Virus record (IMG/VR): IMGVR_UViG_3300032265_000041
Location: 1-57,987 of that record
DNA: 57,987 nucleotides
From: a virus
Direction: 5' to 3' (one strand)
Position 1 is the stretch's first letter. Every line of letters begins with the position of its first letter. Positions 1 to 7,227 of the stretch are shown here, one piece after another. Under the pieces are notes generated by a model, which had not been told where the DNA came from, made no database searches, and saw only the letters and a program-made list of their open reading frames with translations. The position numbers and the translations under genes are program-made.

Positions 1-2
1 AG

Positions 3-2159
3 AACAAAGAGATGGATATGGCGGAAGGTGACAGTAGTGCAAAATATAAAGTAAAAAGTATCGGGCATGATACCCGAGGTGATTACTATATTAGCCCAAG
101 CACTAGAAAGAAAGTTTATAAAAGTGGTGTCAAAGTCAGTGATCACGAAAACCCTAAAACGGGTGAGCACAAAGGTGTGGCGGAAGGTGAAGTAGTTCCA
201 TTAGGTAAAAAACATCGTGGTGATTTAGCAGGCATACATTCATGTCCCAAGTGCGGGGGCGAATTACAAGGTGGTAATTATATGGGTCAACGTGTGAAAG
301 TATGTCAACCATGTAAGCAAGTTTATCTACCACCAAATTCAGGTATTGATCAACAGGGTAATAAAACTAACGAGCAAGGTGTGGCGGAAGGCAAGGACGA
401 CAAAATTGCTCAACTAAAGAAAGACCATGACACCGCAGTTCATTGGAGTAAGAATGAGACAAGCCCGCAGAAGCGTGAGGCTGCTCGTCAGAAGGCTGAG
501 AAGATTAAAGCACACCTAGAGAAACAATATAAGCAAGGTGTGGCGGAGGACGATGCTGGTGATGTTGAACAGCGGTTTGCTGCTAAAATGGAAAAAGAAA
601 AACAGCGTTTAGCAAAAATAAAACAGACTGATCCAGAAGCATACAAGCGTGAAATAGCCAAGCGTAAAACTTCATCCAACATTCCCCCTGTGTCTACATT
701 TGAGCAACAAGGTGTGGCGGAAGAAGCCAAGCATGGCCTATATTATAATGTAAACAAGCGCAAGAAGGCCGGCACCAGTAGACCTGCAAGCAGTCCCAAA
801 GCACCCACAGCACAGGCGTGGAAAGATGCTGCTAAAACTGCTAAAAAAGAAAGTGTAGCAGAAAGACAACTTGACGAATTTGTACCAGCATTGGCAGCGG
901 GTGCAGGTGCATTAGCACGTGGTGCAGCAATGGCTGGAGGTGCTGCACTAAAAGGAGCTCAAGCATTAGGTGGCGTAGCATTAAAGGGTGCTCAAGCAGT
1001 TACACCGAGCCTAGTAAAAGGCGTACAATCAGCAGGCAATGCTGTTACAAAAGGTGTGCAAGCAGTTACACCTGGTGTTGCAAAAACTGGACAAGCAATT
1101 CAAAAAGTTCCAGGTCAAGTTGAAAAAGGATTGATAAAAGGATTTGACATGCTGAATGCTCTTGTTCCTGGGGGAATCTTTAATCCTGATGGAAGCATGA
1201 AAGGGTCGCAATATCTAACAAAATATCTAACGCCACAACAAATTCAACAAGCACAGCAACAACCGGCACAAAAGCAACAGCAAGGTGTGGCGGAAGGCAC
1301 AGAAAAACGCTGTATGCAGTGCGGCATGAAAAGTTGTAAATGCCCAGGTACTTCATGTAAGTGCAAGCCTATTGCAGGCTGGGTGCCTGGCAAGGGATTC
1401 AAGAAGGCTATGGACGAAGCTGCCAATGCTGCACAGCAGGCCGCTATTGCTATTTCTAAAAAGAAAGCAATGTCAGAAAACCCAGACTGGTACAATGACG
1501 AAGCAAACAGCATGTCCAGTAGCCAATTAAAAAGCCTATATAAACATGCGATGAAATTACGCCAAGCAGTTAAACAAATGCAGGCACAAGGTGATACATT
1601 AGAACCATGGCAGCAAAGTAAAGTTACCAAAGCCGCTGATTACCTAGATGCTGTGTTCAATGCAGTGGATGACGAGCATGACATGGGCGAGCAGACTGAA
1701 TTAGAAAGTGTGGGCGTTCCATCATACGGTGTAGGCGGCTATCGTAATCGTGGTGATGACGAGAGACACGATCTAGATGATCCAGAACTACAACAAAATC
1801 GTCAAGAAGTCACATCCTACAATATTACTATCGACGGCAAACCAATCAATCCCAAACCAATCTTTGGACGCAGTGCTACTATTGCCTGGGGCAAGAAACA
1901 TGCTGCCACTGGCGTAGATCTTTCCAATGCTATGATATCTCCAGTTAAGCATACTGAAGATGCCTATATGGAGTCACTACAAAATATGTTAGAGCGTTCT
2001 GTTAGTCAGGCACAACATAATCTAATGGTAGGTGTTGCACACAATCCAGCATTTGCCCAAAAGGTAAAAGTTAAACGAGCTGTTGGACAAGAATTTGCTA
2101 ATGCAGATCAAGGTCACGACATTAGCAAACTACCAATACGTGTTCCAAAAAAGAAATGA
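3..2159 (+). CDS. modular polyprotein with repeated VAE|G sites, probable capsid-internal protein (5' end may lie outside window)
   Basis: Function not established. The frame is open to the left edge of the window and no clear ribosome site precedes the first Met (base 12), so the true start is probably upstream. Numbering from that Met gives 715 residues. The motif (Q)GVAEG or a close variant ends at Glu5, 58, 126, 179, 237, 284 (SVAER) and 428. It divides the chain into unlike modules: a zinc-ribbon-like piece (CPKC at 78-81, CQPC at 98-101), two charged helical pieces (127-179, 180-237), a basic piece (238-284), a Gly/Ala-rich segment (about 290-380), a Cys cluster (434-451), and a helical C-terminal part. 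Hydrophobic-x-Glu before Gly matches the cleavage rule of T4 prohead protease gp21, so I infer processing inside the prohead. It overlaps the next gene by ATGA. Alternative: a structural scaffold or spacer protein whose repeats are not cleaved. Confidence 0.6.
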   Translation, partial: NKEMDMAEGDSSAKYKVKSIGHDTRGDYYISPSTRKKVYKSGVKVSDHENPKTGEHKGVAEGEVVPLGKKHRGDLAGIHSCPKCGGELQGGNYMGQRVKVCQPCKQVYLPPNSGIDQQGNKTNEQGVAEGKDDKIAQLKKDHDTAVHWSKNETSPQKREAARQKAEKIKAHLEKQYKQGVAEDDAGDVEQRFAAKMEKEKQRLAKIKQTDPEAYKREIAKRKTSSNIPPVSTFEQQGVAEEAKHGLYYNVNKRKKAGTSRPASSPKAPTAQAWKDAAKTAKKESVAERQLDEFVPALAAGAGALARGAAMAGGAALKGAQALGGVALKGAQAVTPSLVKGVQSAGNAVTKGVQAVTPGVAKTGQAIQKVPGQVEKGLIKGFDMLNALVPGGIFNPDGSMKGSQYLTKYLTPQQIQQAQQQPAQKQQQGVAEGTEKRCMQCGMKSCKCPGTSCKCKPIAGWVPGKGFKKAMDEAANAAQQAAIAISKKKAMSENPDWYNDEANSMSSSQLKSLYKHAMKLRQAVKQMQAQGDTLEPWQQSKVTKAADYLDAVFNAVDDEHDMGEQTELESVGVPSYGVGGYRNRGDDERHDLDDPELQQNRQEVTSYNITIDGKPINPKPIFGRSATIAWGKKHAATGVDLSNAMISPVKHTEDAYMESLQNMLERSVSQAQHNLMVGVAHNPAFAQKVKVKRAVGQEFANADQGHDISKLPIRVPKKK
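13..1296 (+). repeat. dispersed 15-base in-frame repeat AAGGTGTGGCGGAAG
   Basis: Near-identical copies at 172-186, 376-390, 535-549 (AGG end), 709-723 and 1282-1296, with weaker copies at 13-27 and 850-864. All are in the same frame and encode (K/Q)GVAE. Spacings are multiples of three (204, 159, 174, 141 and 432 bases). The codons GTG GCG are retained although nearby Val and Ala codons are mostly GTA/GTT and GCA/GCT. The copy at 850-864 has drifted to GTA GCA. Conservation at the DNA level suggests recent spread, or use as a joint for recombining modules. Confidence 0.85.
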
Positions 2160-2947
2160 AAATCAACGATTTATTAGAGTCAGACGACTACGAAATACAT
2201 AACCAAGAAAAACTAGATCGAATACTGGTCAAGTTATGTGAGATGGTCATCGAAGCACAACAAGAAGATAGTGAATACTATGGTATGGTTGCTGCCGGTG
2301 TCCTCGATCCTGATAATAATTTAGCTGCTGGAGTAAACTACCCACATGAAGAAGGCGGTCGTGTCCATGCAGAAAGAGCCGCAATGGAATTATATGAAAG
2401 CCAATATGGATCACCTGTTCCCAAAGGCAGTATCATTATTACAACATTAAGTCCATGTAATGAACACGCAGATAGGACAGCAGACGGACGCCACGGCGAA
2501 AGTTGCACTGAACTAGTAAACAATTCTACAGTTCATAAAGTCTATTGCGGATATCAAGATCCAAGCCAAGGTGACGACGAACACGATGAAAGAACATTCA
2601 CTTTAGAAGAAACTCGCAATCCTGTCATCCGTGCTCTTTGCAAAAAGTTTGCAGATACATTCCTAGATGGTCATGTTTCTGAATCAGCAGCTTGGCATCG
2701 TAAAGCTGGTAAAAGTAAAACAGGTGGGTTGAATGCCAAGGGCATTGCCAGCTATCGTAGAGAACATCCGGGTAGCCACTTACAGAAAGCTGTAACAACT
2801 AAACCCAGTAAACTAAAGCCTGGAAGTAAAGCAGCTAAACGCCGTAAATCATTCTGTGCTAGAATGGGCGGCAGTAAAGGTCCAATGAAAAAGCCAAACG
2901 GTGAGCCTACCCGTAAAGCCCTAGCATTGCGTAAGTGGAACTGCTAA
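2156..2947 (+). CDS. deaminase-like zinc enzyme fused to a basic C-terminal domain
   Basis: 263 residues. The N-terminal half looks like the cytidine/deoxycytidylate deaminase fold: HAE at 71-73 (zinc His71 and proton-shuttling Glu73), then SPC at 99-101, with Cys117 as the likely third ligand. The gap between the two Cys is much longer than the usual PCxxC. The C-terminal part (about 183-263) is very basic, with a KSKTGGLNAKG-type motif and SFCARM, a domain I have seen in other T4-like environmental phages without known function. Residues 6-9 (LLE|S) and 174-177 (VSE|S) both fit a T4 prohead-protease site, one at the N terminus and one exactly between the two domains. The start is set by the ATGA overlap with the upstream polyprotein. 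Substrate unknown. It could act in nucleotide metabolism in the cell, or be packaged. Confidence 0.65.
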   Translation: MKINDLLESDDYEIHNQEKLDRILVKLCEMVIEAQQEDSEYYGMVAAGVLDPDNNLAAGVNYPHEEGGRVHAERAAMELYESQYGSPVPKGSIIITTLSPCNEHADRTADGRHGESCTELVNNSTVHKVYCGYQDPSQGDDEHDERTFTLEETRNPVIRALCKKFADTFLDGHVSESAAWHRKAGKSKTGGLNAKGIASYRREHPGSHLQKAVTTKPSKLKPGSKAAKRRKSFCARMGGSKGPMKKPNGEPTRKALALRKWNC

Positions 2948-3141
2948 TGCGTATTTCTGAACTTGTAGAAAACTTTGCAGATGGGCGTCATCCTGAAGAT
3001 AAAGGTGACAGTAAACGTCACGGCATCAATACCAAGGCCGGCGTAAGTAGTCTGCGTAAGACTGCCAAACAAGGCGGACGCAAAGGACAACTGGCACACT
3101 GGCTGGCCAACATGAAAGCTGGCCGAGCAAAAAAGAAATAA
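2947..3141 (+). CDS. small basic protein with LVE N-terminal motif
   Basis: 64 residues, rich in Lys and Arg, ending in KKK. An upstream in-frame ATG at 2935 exists, but the start at 2947 is preferred because it overlaps the deaminase stop as TAATG. It also gives MRISELVE, which lines up with the MKINDLLE start of the preceding protein. The Glu at residue 8 falls where a T4-type prohead protease would cut, although the next residue is Asn rather than Gly, Ala or Ser. Basic composition fits a DNA-associated internal head protein, but nothing in the sequence proves it. I recall similar sequences in environmental T4-like phages, always as hypothetical proteins. Confidence 0.6.
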   Translation: MRISELVENFADGRHPEDKGDSKRHGINTKAGVSSLRKTAKQGGRKGQLAHWLANMKAGRAKKK

Positions 3142-3267
3142 AATCAAGTGCCGATTTACCTTTAAGCCACATTGGCTGTACTACGAAAAAACAGGGAAAG
3201 CTCATAGTTAGGGGTCCTCGGATGCCCGGTTAACCACTTGACATGATATTTAACAATAAATATATCC
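3142..3267 (+). other. 126-base intergenic region
   Basis: This is the longest gap in the window. It holds a 5-bp hairpin (AGCCA / TGGCT, 3165-3177) without a T-run, so it is a poor terminator. It also holds the palindrome GGTTAACC at 3229-3236, TTGACA at 3238-3243 and the late box at 3255-3262. I see no tRNA or small gene in it. Confidence 0.5.
3255..3262 (+). promoter_or_regulatory. T4-type late promoter box AATAAATA before the superoxide dismutase
   Basis: AATAAATA differs from the T4 late consensus TATAAATA at one base. Five bases separate it from the ATG at 3268. T4 late transcripts start about six bases after the box, so the predicted start is the A of the ATG. No ribosome-binding sequence lies between. 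A TTGACA at 3238-3243 is also present, but no good -10 lies 17 bases downstream before the ATG. Confidence 0.55.
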
Positions 3268-3810
3268 ATGTATAACTTTATAAAACAACTGCAAGAAGGC
3301 AGAGTAATTAAAAAATTAGAGCAGGTAGCCTTGCCCTATGCTCGTGACGGTCTTGGTCGTAGTTTGAGTAAAAAAGCAATAGACTATCATTATGGTAAAT
3401 TATACGGCGGATATGTGACTCGATTCAATGCTGGAGAAGGTGACCCAGATTTTAATGAAGCCGGTGCATTCTTGCATAGCATTTATTTTCCACAAATGCA
3501 ACCACCGAAAGGATCAAACCAACCTAGTGGTAAATCTCTAGAATTTATCAATCAGCATTTTAAAAGTTTTGATAAGTTTAAAGAAAAGTTTGAAAAAACT
3601 GCCATGGGCATACAAGGCAGTGGTTGGGCCTATCTTGCCAAGAATGGTGAAATCAAAACCATTGTCAATCACCAAATTAAAAACGATATTATACTATTAA
3701 TAGATTGGTGGGAACACTCTTGGGTGATGGATTATCAAGCCGATAAAAAAGGTTATTTGAATAATCAGTGGAAAATTATCAATTGGAATATCATAGACGC
3801 CCGTTTATAA
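3268..3810 (+). CDS. iron/manganese-family superoxide dismutase
   Basis: 180 residues. Converts superoxide to hydrogen peroxide and oxygen. All four metal ligands of the family are visible: His41 (DYHYGK), His70 (FLHSIYF), Asp146 and His150 (DWWEH). The gateway Tyr is Tyr49. Gly66 and Gln136 sit where MnSOD has its Gly77/Gln146 pair rather than the FeSOD Gln69, so a Mn or cambialistic enzyme is predicted. The usual His after YGK is Leu45. The spacing between domains is shorter than in E. coli enzymes (about 195-205 residues). An N-terminal extension of about 20 residues precedes the LPYA motif. It reads MYNFIKQLQE followed by Gly, so Glu10 falls where the T4 capsid-targeting peptide is cut. 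A late-type box lies 5 bases upstream. This suggests a virion-packaged enzyme (inference). Confidence 0.87.
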   Translation: MYNFIKQLQEGRVIKKLEQVALPYARDGLGRSLSKKAIDYHYGKLYGGYVTRFNAGEGDPDFNEAGAFLHSIYFPQMQPPKGSNQPSGKSLEFINQHFKSFDKFKEKFEKTAMGIQGSGWAYLAKNGEIKTIVNHQIKNDIILLIDWWEHSWVMDYQADKKGYLNNQWKIINWNIIDARL

Positions 3811-3818
3811 AATAAACA

Positions 3819-3847
3819 TTGACACTGCTCCTTGTATAGCGTATACT
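3819..3847 (+). promoter_or_regulatory. sigma70-type promoter
   Basis: TTGACA (3819-3824), 17-base spacer, TATACT (3842-3847). A Shine-Dalgarno AAGGAG lies at 3855-3860, seven bases before the ATG at 3868. Confidence 0.85.
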
Positions 3848-3867
3848 AGCTAACAAGGAGATTTTTT

Positions 3868-4140
3868 ATGAGTAAAGCGTTCGGAGCCCCAGAGCAGGCC
3901 AAAATTAAACAAATCGTTGCAGAGGGAATGACGGTAATGCAGGAAATTCAAGACCTAACTGAAGGTCTCAACGAAACCATCAAAGCTGTGGCGGAGGAAT
4001 TGGAAATCAAGCCCAGTGTTATTAAGAAGGCAATTAAAATTGCACAGAAAGATACATGGGATCAAGTGTTCCGAGAATTCGACGACTTGGAAACTATTGT
4101 AGACATTAGTGGTCACAGCTTCCGTCGTGAAGATCAATGA
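3868..4140 (+). CDS. dsbA: DsbA-like small DNA-binding protein
   Basis: 90 residues, helical and charged. The pattern of an ETIKAVAEELEIKPSVIKKAI-like segment, followed by a conserved Asp/Glu-rich stretch, resembles the small double-stranded-DNA-binding proteins of T4-like cyanophages that are annotated as DsbA or late-transcription accessory proteins. The segment at about residues 39-60 looks like a helix-turn-helix. The call rests on remembered family resemblance, not an alignment. It has its own strong promoter and Shine-Dalgarno, and overlaps the next gene by ATGA. Confidence 0.5.
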   Translation: MSKAFGAPEQAKIKQIVAEGMTVMQEIQDLTEGLNETIKAVAEELEIKPSVIKKAIKIAQKDTWDQVFREFDDLETIVDISGHSFRREDQ

Positions 4141-4433
4141 TTGAAATATTCAAGCCAACGATAGACTGGATCAAAGATGACTACCGTACTAATCCTTTTC
4201 GCTTCTGCATTGAGTTGCTTGCTTGGGCTATTAGCATTGGGTGTTCGATTACAATGGCTATTACAGTCCCCAACCCGCCCTTACTATCTCTCTATCCTAT
4301 TTGGATCCTCGGCTGCGGTCTCTATGCTTGGGCTGCTTTTACTAGGAAAAGTTTTGGCATGCTGGCTAACTACATCCTGCTGGTCAGTATAGATTCTATT
4401 GGCCTAGTTAGAATGTTGGCTAAATATTTTTAA
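4137..4433 (+). CDS. small membrane protein with three predicted transmembrane segments
   Basis: 98 residues. Hydrophobic segments at about 23-44, 49-68 and 73-94 predict three membrane passes. The N-terminal 20 residues are polar, with an acidic stretch (WIKDDYRTNP). Similar short membrane proteins with an opening polar helix and TRFLLE-like motif occur upstream of gp43 or near it in T4-like cyanophages; their role is unknown. ATGA overlap with the DsbA-like gene suggests co-translation. A holin-like role cannot be excluded, but nothing specific supports one. Confidence 0.7.
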   Translation: MIEIFKPTIDWIKDDYRTNPFRFCIELLAWAISIGCSITMAITVPNPPLLSLYPIWILGCGLYAWAAFTRKSFGMLANYILLVSIDSIGLVRMLAKYF

Positions 4434-4454
4434 GAATGGTACGATCAGCCATAA

Positions 4455-4479
4455 TTGATCATCAAGGTATGTGTATGCC
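4455..4479 (+). promoter_or_regulatory. palindrome plus RNA hairpin upstream of DNA polymerase
   Basis: TTGATCATCAA (4455-4465) is a perfect inverted repeat. It is followed directly by GGTAT-GTGT-ATGCC (4466-4479), a 5-bp stem with one G-U pair and a 4-base loop. This lies 11 bases before the Shine-Dalgarno AAGGGA (4491-4496). T4 gp43 represses its own translation through a hairpin near its ribosome site, so this is a candidate for a similar control element. Confidence 0.3.
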
Positions 4480-4503
4480 GCAAATTACACAAGGGAGAAA
4501 AAT

Positions 4504-7173
4504 ATGAGTTATGTAGATGCTCGGTGGGACCGAGAGAAGGACATTGTTCAGGTTATTGAACGTGATCCAAAGAAAGGCAGGTTGTATCAAGAATATCCTG
4601 CAAAGTATATGTTCTATTACCCAGATCAACGGGGTAAGTATAAATCCATTCACGGAGAGAATCTTTCAAAAGTTACCGCACGTAACTGGAAAGAGTTCAT
4701 TAAAGAACAGAAAATTCACAGCGCACACAAGTTATACGAAAGTGATATCAATCCTGTATTCCGCTGCCTAGAAGAAAACTATCTAGGTAAAGATGCTCCA
4801 AAACTAAATGTAGCGTTTTTCGACATTGAGGTAGACTTTGATCCAGAACGTGGTTATAGCACCCCAGAGGATGCGTTCATGCCAATTACTGCTATCGCTG
4901 TTCACCTACAATGGTTAGACACACTTGTATGTCTTGCAGTGCCTCCAAAGACTCTTACGATGGAGCAGGCAGTAGAACAAGTTAAAGATTTTCCCAACAC
5001 TATGTTGTTTGAAACAGAATACGAAATGTTGGATACATTCTTAGACCTTATACAAGATAGTGATGTACTAAGTGGTTGGAACTCAGAAGGTTTTGATATT
5101 CCATATACAGTAAATAGAGTAACAAAGGTTCTCAGCAAGGAGGATACACGTAGATTCTGCTTGTGGGACCAAATGCCTAAGAAACGAGAGTACGAAAAAT
5201 ATGGAAAAGCGGCTGTTACTTATGACCTCGTTGGTCGTGTTCATATGGACAGTCTCGAGTTGTATCGCAAATACACCTATGAAGAACGACACACTTACCG
5301 ATTGGATGCTATCGGAGAAATGGAGGTAGGCGAAACAAAGACTGTATATGAAGGTACACTGGACCAACTATACAACAATGACTTTCGTAAGTTTATCGAA
5401 TACAACAGGCAAGATACTGCACTATTAGATAAGTTAGATAAGAAATTAAAATTCTTAGATCTCGCCAGCACTATTGCACATGAGAACACTGTGTTGATTC
5501 AAACCACAATGGGTGCTGTGGCTGTAACTGAACAGGCCATTGTAAACGAAGCCCATCACCGTGGATTAATTGTGCCAAGTCGTCCTAAACGTGATGAAGA
5601 TGCTATCAATCAAGCGGCCGGTGCATATGTTGCATATCCAAAGAAAGGTCTTCATGACTGGATTGGATCAATGGACATTAACTCACTATATCCATCTGTT
5701 ATTCGAGCATTGAACATGGGTCCGGAAACTATTGTGGGGCAACTACGACAGGATTATACCAAGTCAGAGATCGATGCTAAGATTGCTAAAGGTTCTAGTT
5801 TTGCGGCTGCATGGGAAGGTAAGTTTGGTAGTAACGAATACGAATTTGTTATGGCACAGGATCGAACTAATGATATTATTATCGATTGGGAGAATGGCGA
5901 AACGGATGTAATGAGTGGCGCACAGATCTACGAACTAATATTTGAAAGTAACAAGCCTTGGATGATGAGTGCTAATGGCACAATCTTTACACACGAACGT
6001 GAAGGTATTATCCCCGGACTACTAAAACGCTGGTATGCTGAACGTAAAGAGATGCAGGCCAAATTAAAAGAATGTATTAAAGCGGAGAATAAAATTGAAG
6101 AAGAATATTGGGATAAAAGACAGTTGGTTAAGAAGATTTTACTTAACAGTTTATACGGTGCTATTCTTAATGCTGGTTGCCGTTTTTTCGATAATCGCAT
6201 TGGTCAGTCAACCACCCTTACAGGGCGTGGAATTGCCAAACATATGGCAGGAAAAATCAACGAAGTAATTACAGGAGAATACGATCACGTGGGTAAGGCC
6301 ATTATCTACGGTGATACAGACTCTGCATATTTTAGTGCTTACAATTCGTTAAAAGTTGAAATTGCCAAAGGTCAGATACCGTGGGATAAGAATACAGTGG
6401 TACAACTGTATGATACAATTGCCGACGAGGTCAATTCAACTTTCCCACAATTTATGCTAGATGCACATCACTGTCCAAAGTCACGTGGTGATGTTATTAA
6501 AGCAGGACGAGAAATCGTTGCTATCAAAGGCCTGTTCATTACCAAGAAGCGTTATGCTGTATTGTATTATGACAAAGAAGGAAAACGCAGTGATATTGAT
6601 GGCAAACCAGGTAAGATTAAGGCCATGGGCCTGGACTTGAAGCGTAGTGATACTCCGGAATTTATGCAAAAGTTCTTGGAAGAAGTACTGACCAAAGTGC
6701 TGAATAATGCACAAGAAGAAGAGATCTTAGGCATGATTACAGAGTTTAGAACTGAGTTTAAGGCAAGACCTGGTTGGGAGAAAGGCAGTCCTAAACGTGC
6801 CAACAACATTGCCGAGTATCAAAAGAAAGAAGAAAAACAAGGCAAGGCCAATATGCCCGGACACGTTCGTGCTAGTATTAACTGGAACACTCTAAAGCGC
6901 ATGAACGGTGACAAATACAGTCAACAGATTGTTGATGGTATGAAAGTTATTGTCTGTAAGGTAAAGGCAAATCCATTAGGTTATACAAGTATTGCATATC
7001 CAGTCGATGAATTGCGTTTGCCGAAGTGGTTCCAAGAACTGCCGTTTGATCATGCAGAAATGGAAGCTACTATTATTAATAACAAGCTAGATAACCTCAT
7101 CGGTGTTCTAGACTGGGATCTCAATTCCACAACTGAAACAAATACATTCCACAGCTTATTCAGCTTTGACTAA
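4504..7173 (+). CDS. 43: DNA polymerase, family B, T4 gp43-like
   Basis: 889 residues from the ATG at 4504 (T4 gp43 has 898). An earlier in-frame Met at 4471 is rejected because AAGGGA at 4491-4496 is correctly spaced for 4504. The 3'-5' exonuclease domain shows Exo I with Asp107 and Glu109 (FFDIEVDFD), Exo II (SGWNSEGFDIPY) and Exo III (YNRQDTALLD). Polymerase motifs: A with Asp391 (MDINSLYPS), B (KKILLNSLYGA) and C, YGDTDS at 602-607, with both catalytic Asp. A KKRY motif follows. All catalytic residues are present, so it should be an active replicative polymerase with proofreading. It works with the clamp encoded immediately downstream. Confidence 0.97.
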   Translation: MSYVDARWDREKDIVQVIERDPKKGRLYQEYPAKYMFYYPDQRGKYKSIHGENLSKVTARNWKEFIKEQKIHSAHKLYESDINPVFRCLEENYLGKDAPKLNVAFFDIEVDFDPERGYSTPEDAFMPITAIAVHLQWLDTLVCLAVPPKTLTMEQAVEQVKDFPNTMLFETEYEMLDTFLDLIQDSDVLSGWNSEGFDIPYTVNRVTKVLSKEDTRRFCLWDQMPKKREYEKYGKAAVTYDLVGRVHMDSLELYRKYTYEERHTYRLDAIGEMEVGETKTVYEGTLDQLYNNDFRKFIEYNRQDTALLDKLDKKLKFLDLASTIAHENTVLIQTTMGAVAVTEQAIVNEAHHRGLIVPSRPKRDEDAINQAAGAYVAYPKKGLHDWIGSMDINSLYPSVIRALNMGPETIVGQLRQDYTKSEIDAKIAKGSSFAAAWEGKFGSNEYEFVMAQDRTNDIIIDWENGETDVMSGAQIYELIFESNKPWMMSANGTIFTHEREGIIPGLLKRWYAERKEMQAKLKECIKAENKIEEEYWDKRQLVKKILLNSLYGAILNAGCRFFDNRIGQSTTLTGRGIAKHMAGKINEVITGEYDHVGKAIIYGDTDSAYFSAYNSLKVEIAKGQIPWDKNTVVQLYDTIADEVNSTFPQFMLDAHHCPKSRGDVIKAGREIVAIKGLFITKKRYAVLYYDKEGKRSDIDGKPGKIKAMGLDLKRSDTPEFMQKFLEEVLTKVLNNAQEEEILGMITEFRTEFKARPGWEKGSPKRANNIAEYQKKEEKQGKANMPGHVRASINWNTLKRMNGDKYSQQIVDGMKVIVCKVKANPLGYTSIAYPVDELRLPKWFQELPFDHAEMEATIINNKLDNLIGVLDWDLNSTTETNTFHSLFSFD

Positions 7174-7181
7174 AATATTTG

Positions 7182-7210
7182 TTGACATTTACCCTAAATC
7201 TAAATAAACT
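7182..7210 (+). promoter_or_regulatory. sigma70-type promoter for the sliding clamp
   Basis: TTGACA (7182-7187), 17-base spacer, TAAACT (7205-7210). AAAGGAAA follows, eight or so bases before the ATG at 7228. Confidence 0.75.
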
Positions 7211-7227
7211 TATACAAAGGAAACATT

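Noticed and set aside
3165-3177. Hairpin AGCCA-CAT-TGGCT before the SOD gene as a terminator
   Set aside because: No T-run follows and the stem is only 5 bp.
3142-3267. Possible tRNA or small RNA in the largest intergenic region
   Set aside because: No cloverleaf arms or CCA end could be drawn.
3990-4005. TGTGGCGGA inside the DsbA-like gene, resembling the polyprotein repeat
   Set aside because: Only 9 bases match, as expected by chance in a window this long, and the protein context (KAVAEELE) is an ordinary helix.
4177-4392. Open frame of 71 residues overlapping the membrane protein gene in another frame
   Set aside because: No ribosome site, and the 4137 frame has ATGA coupling and a clear three-segment membrane pattern.
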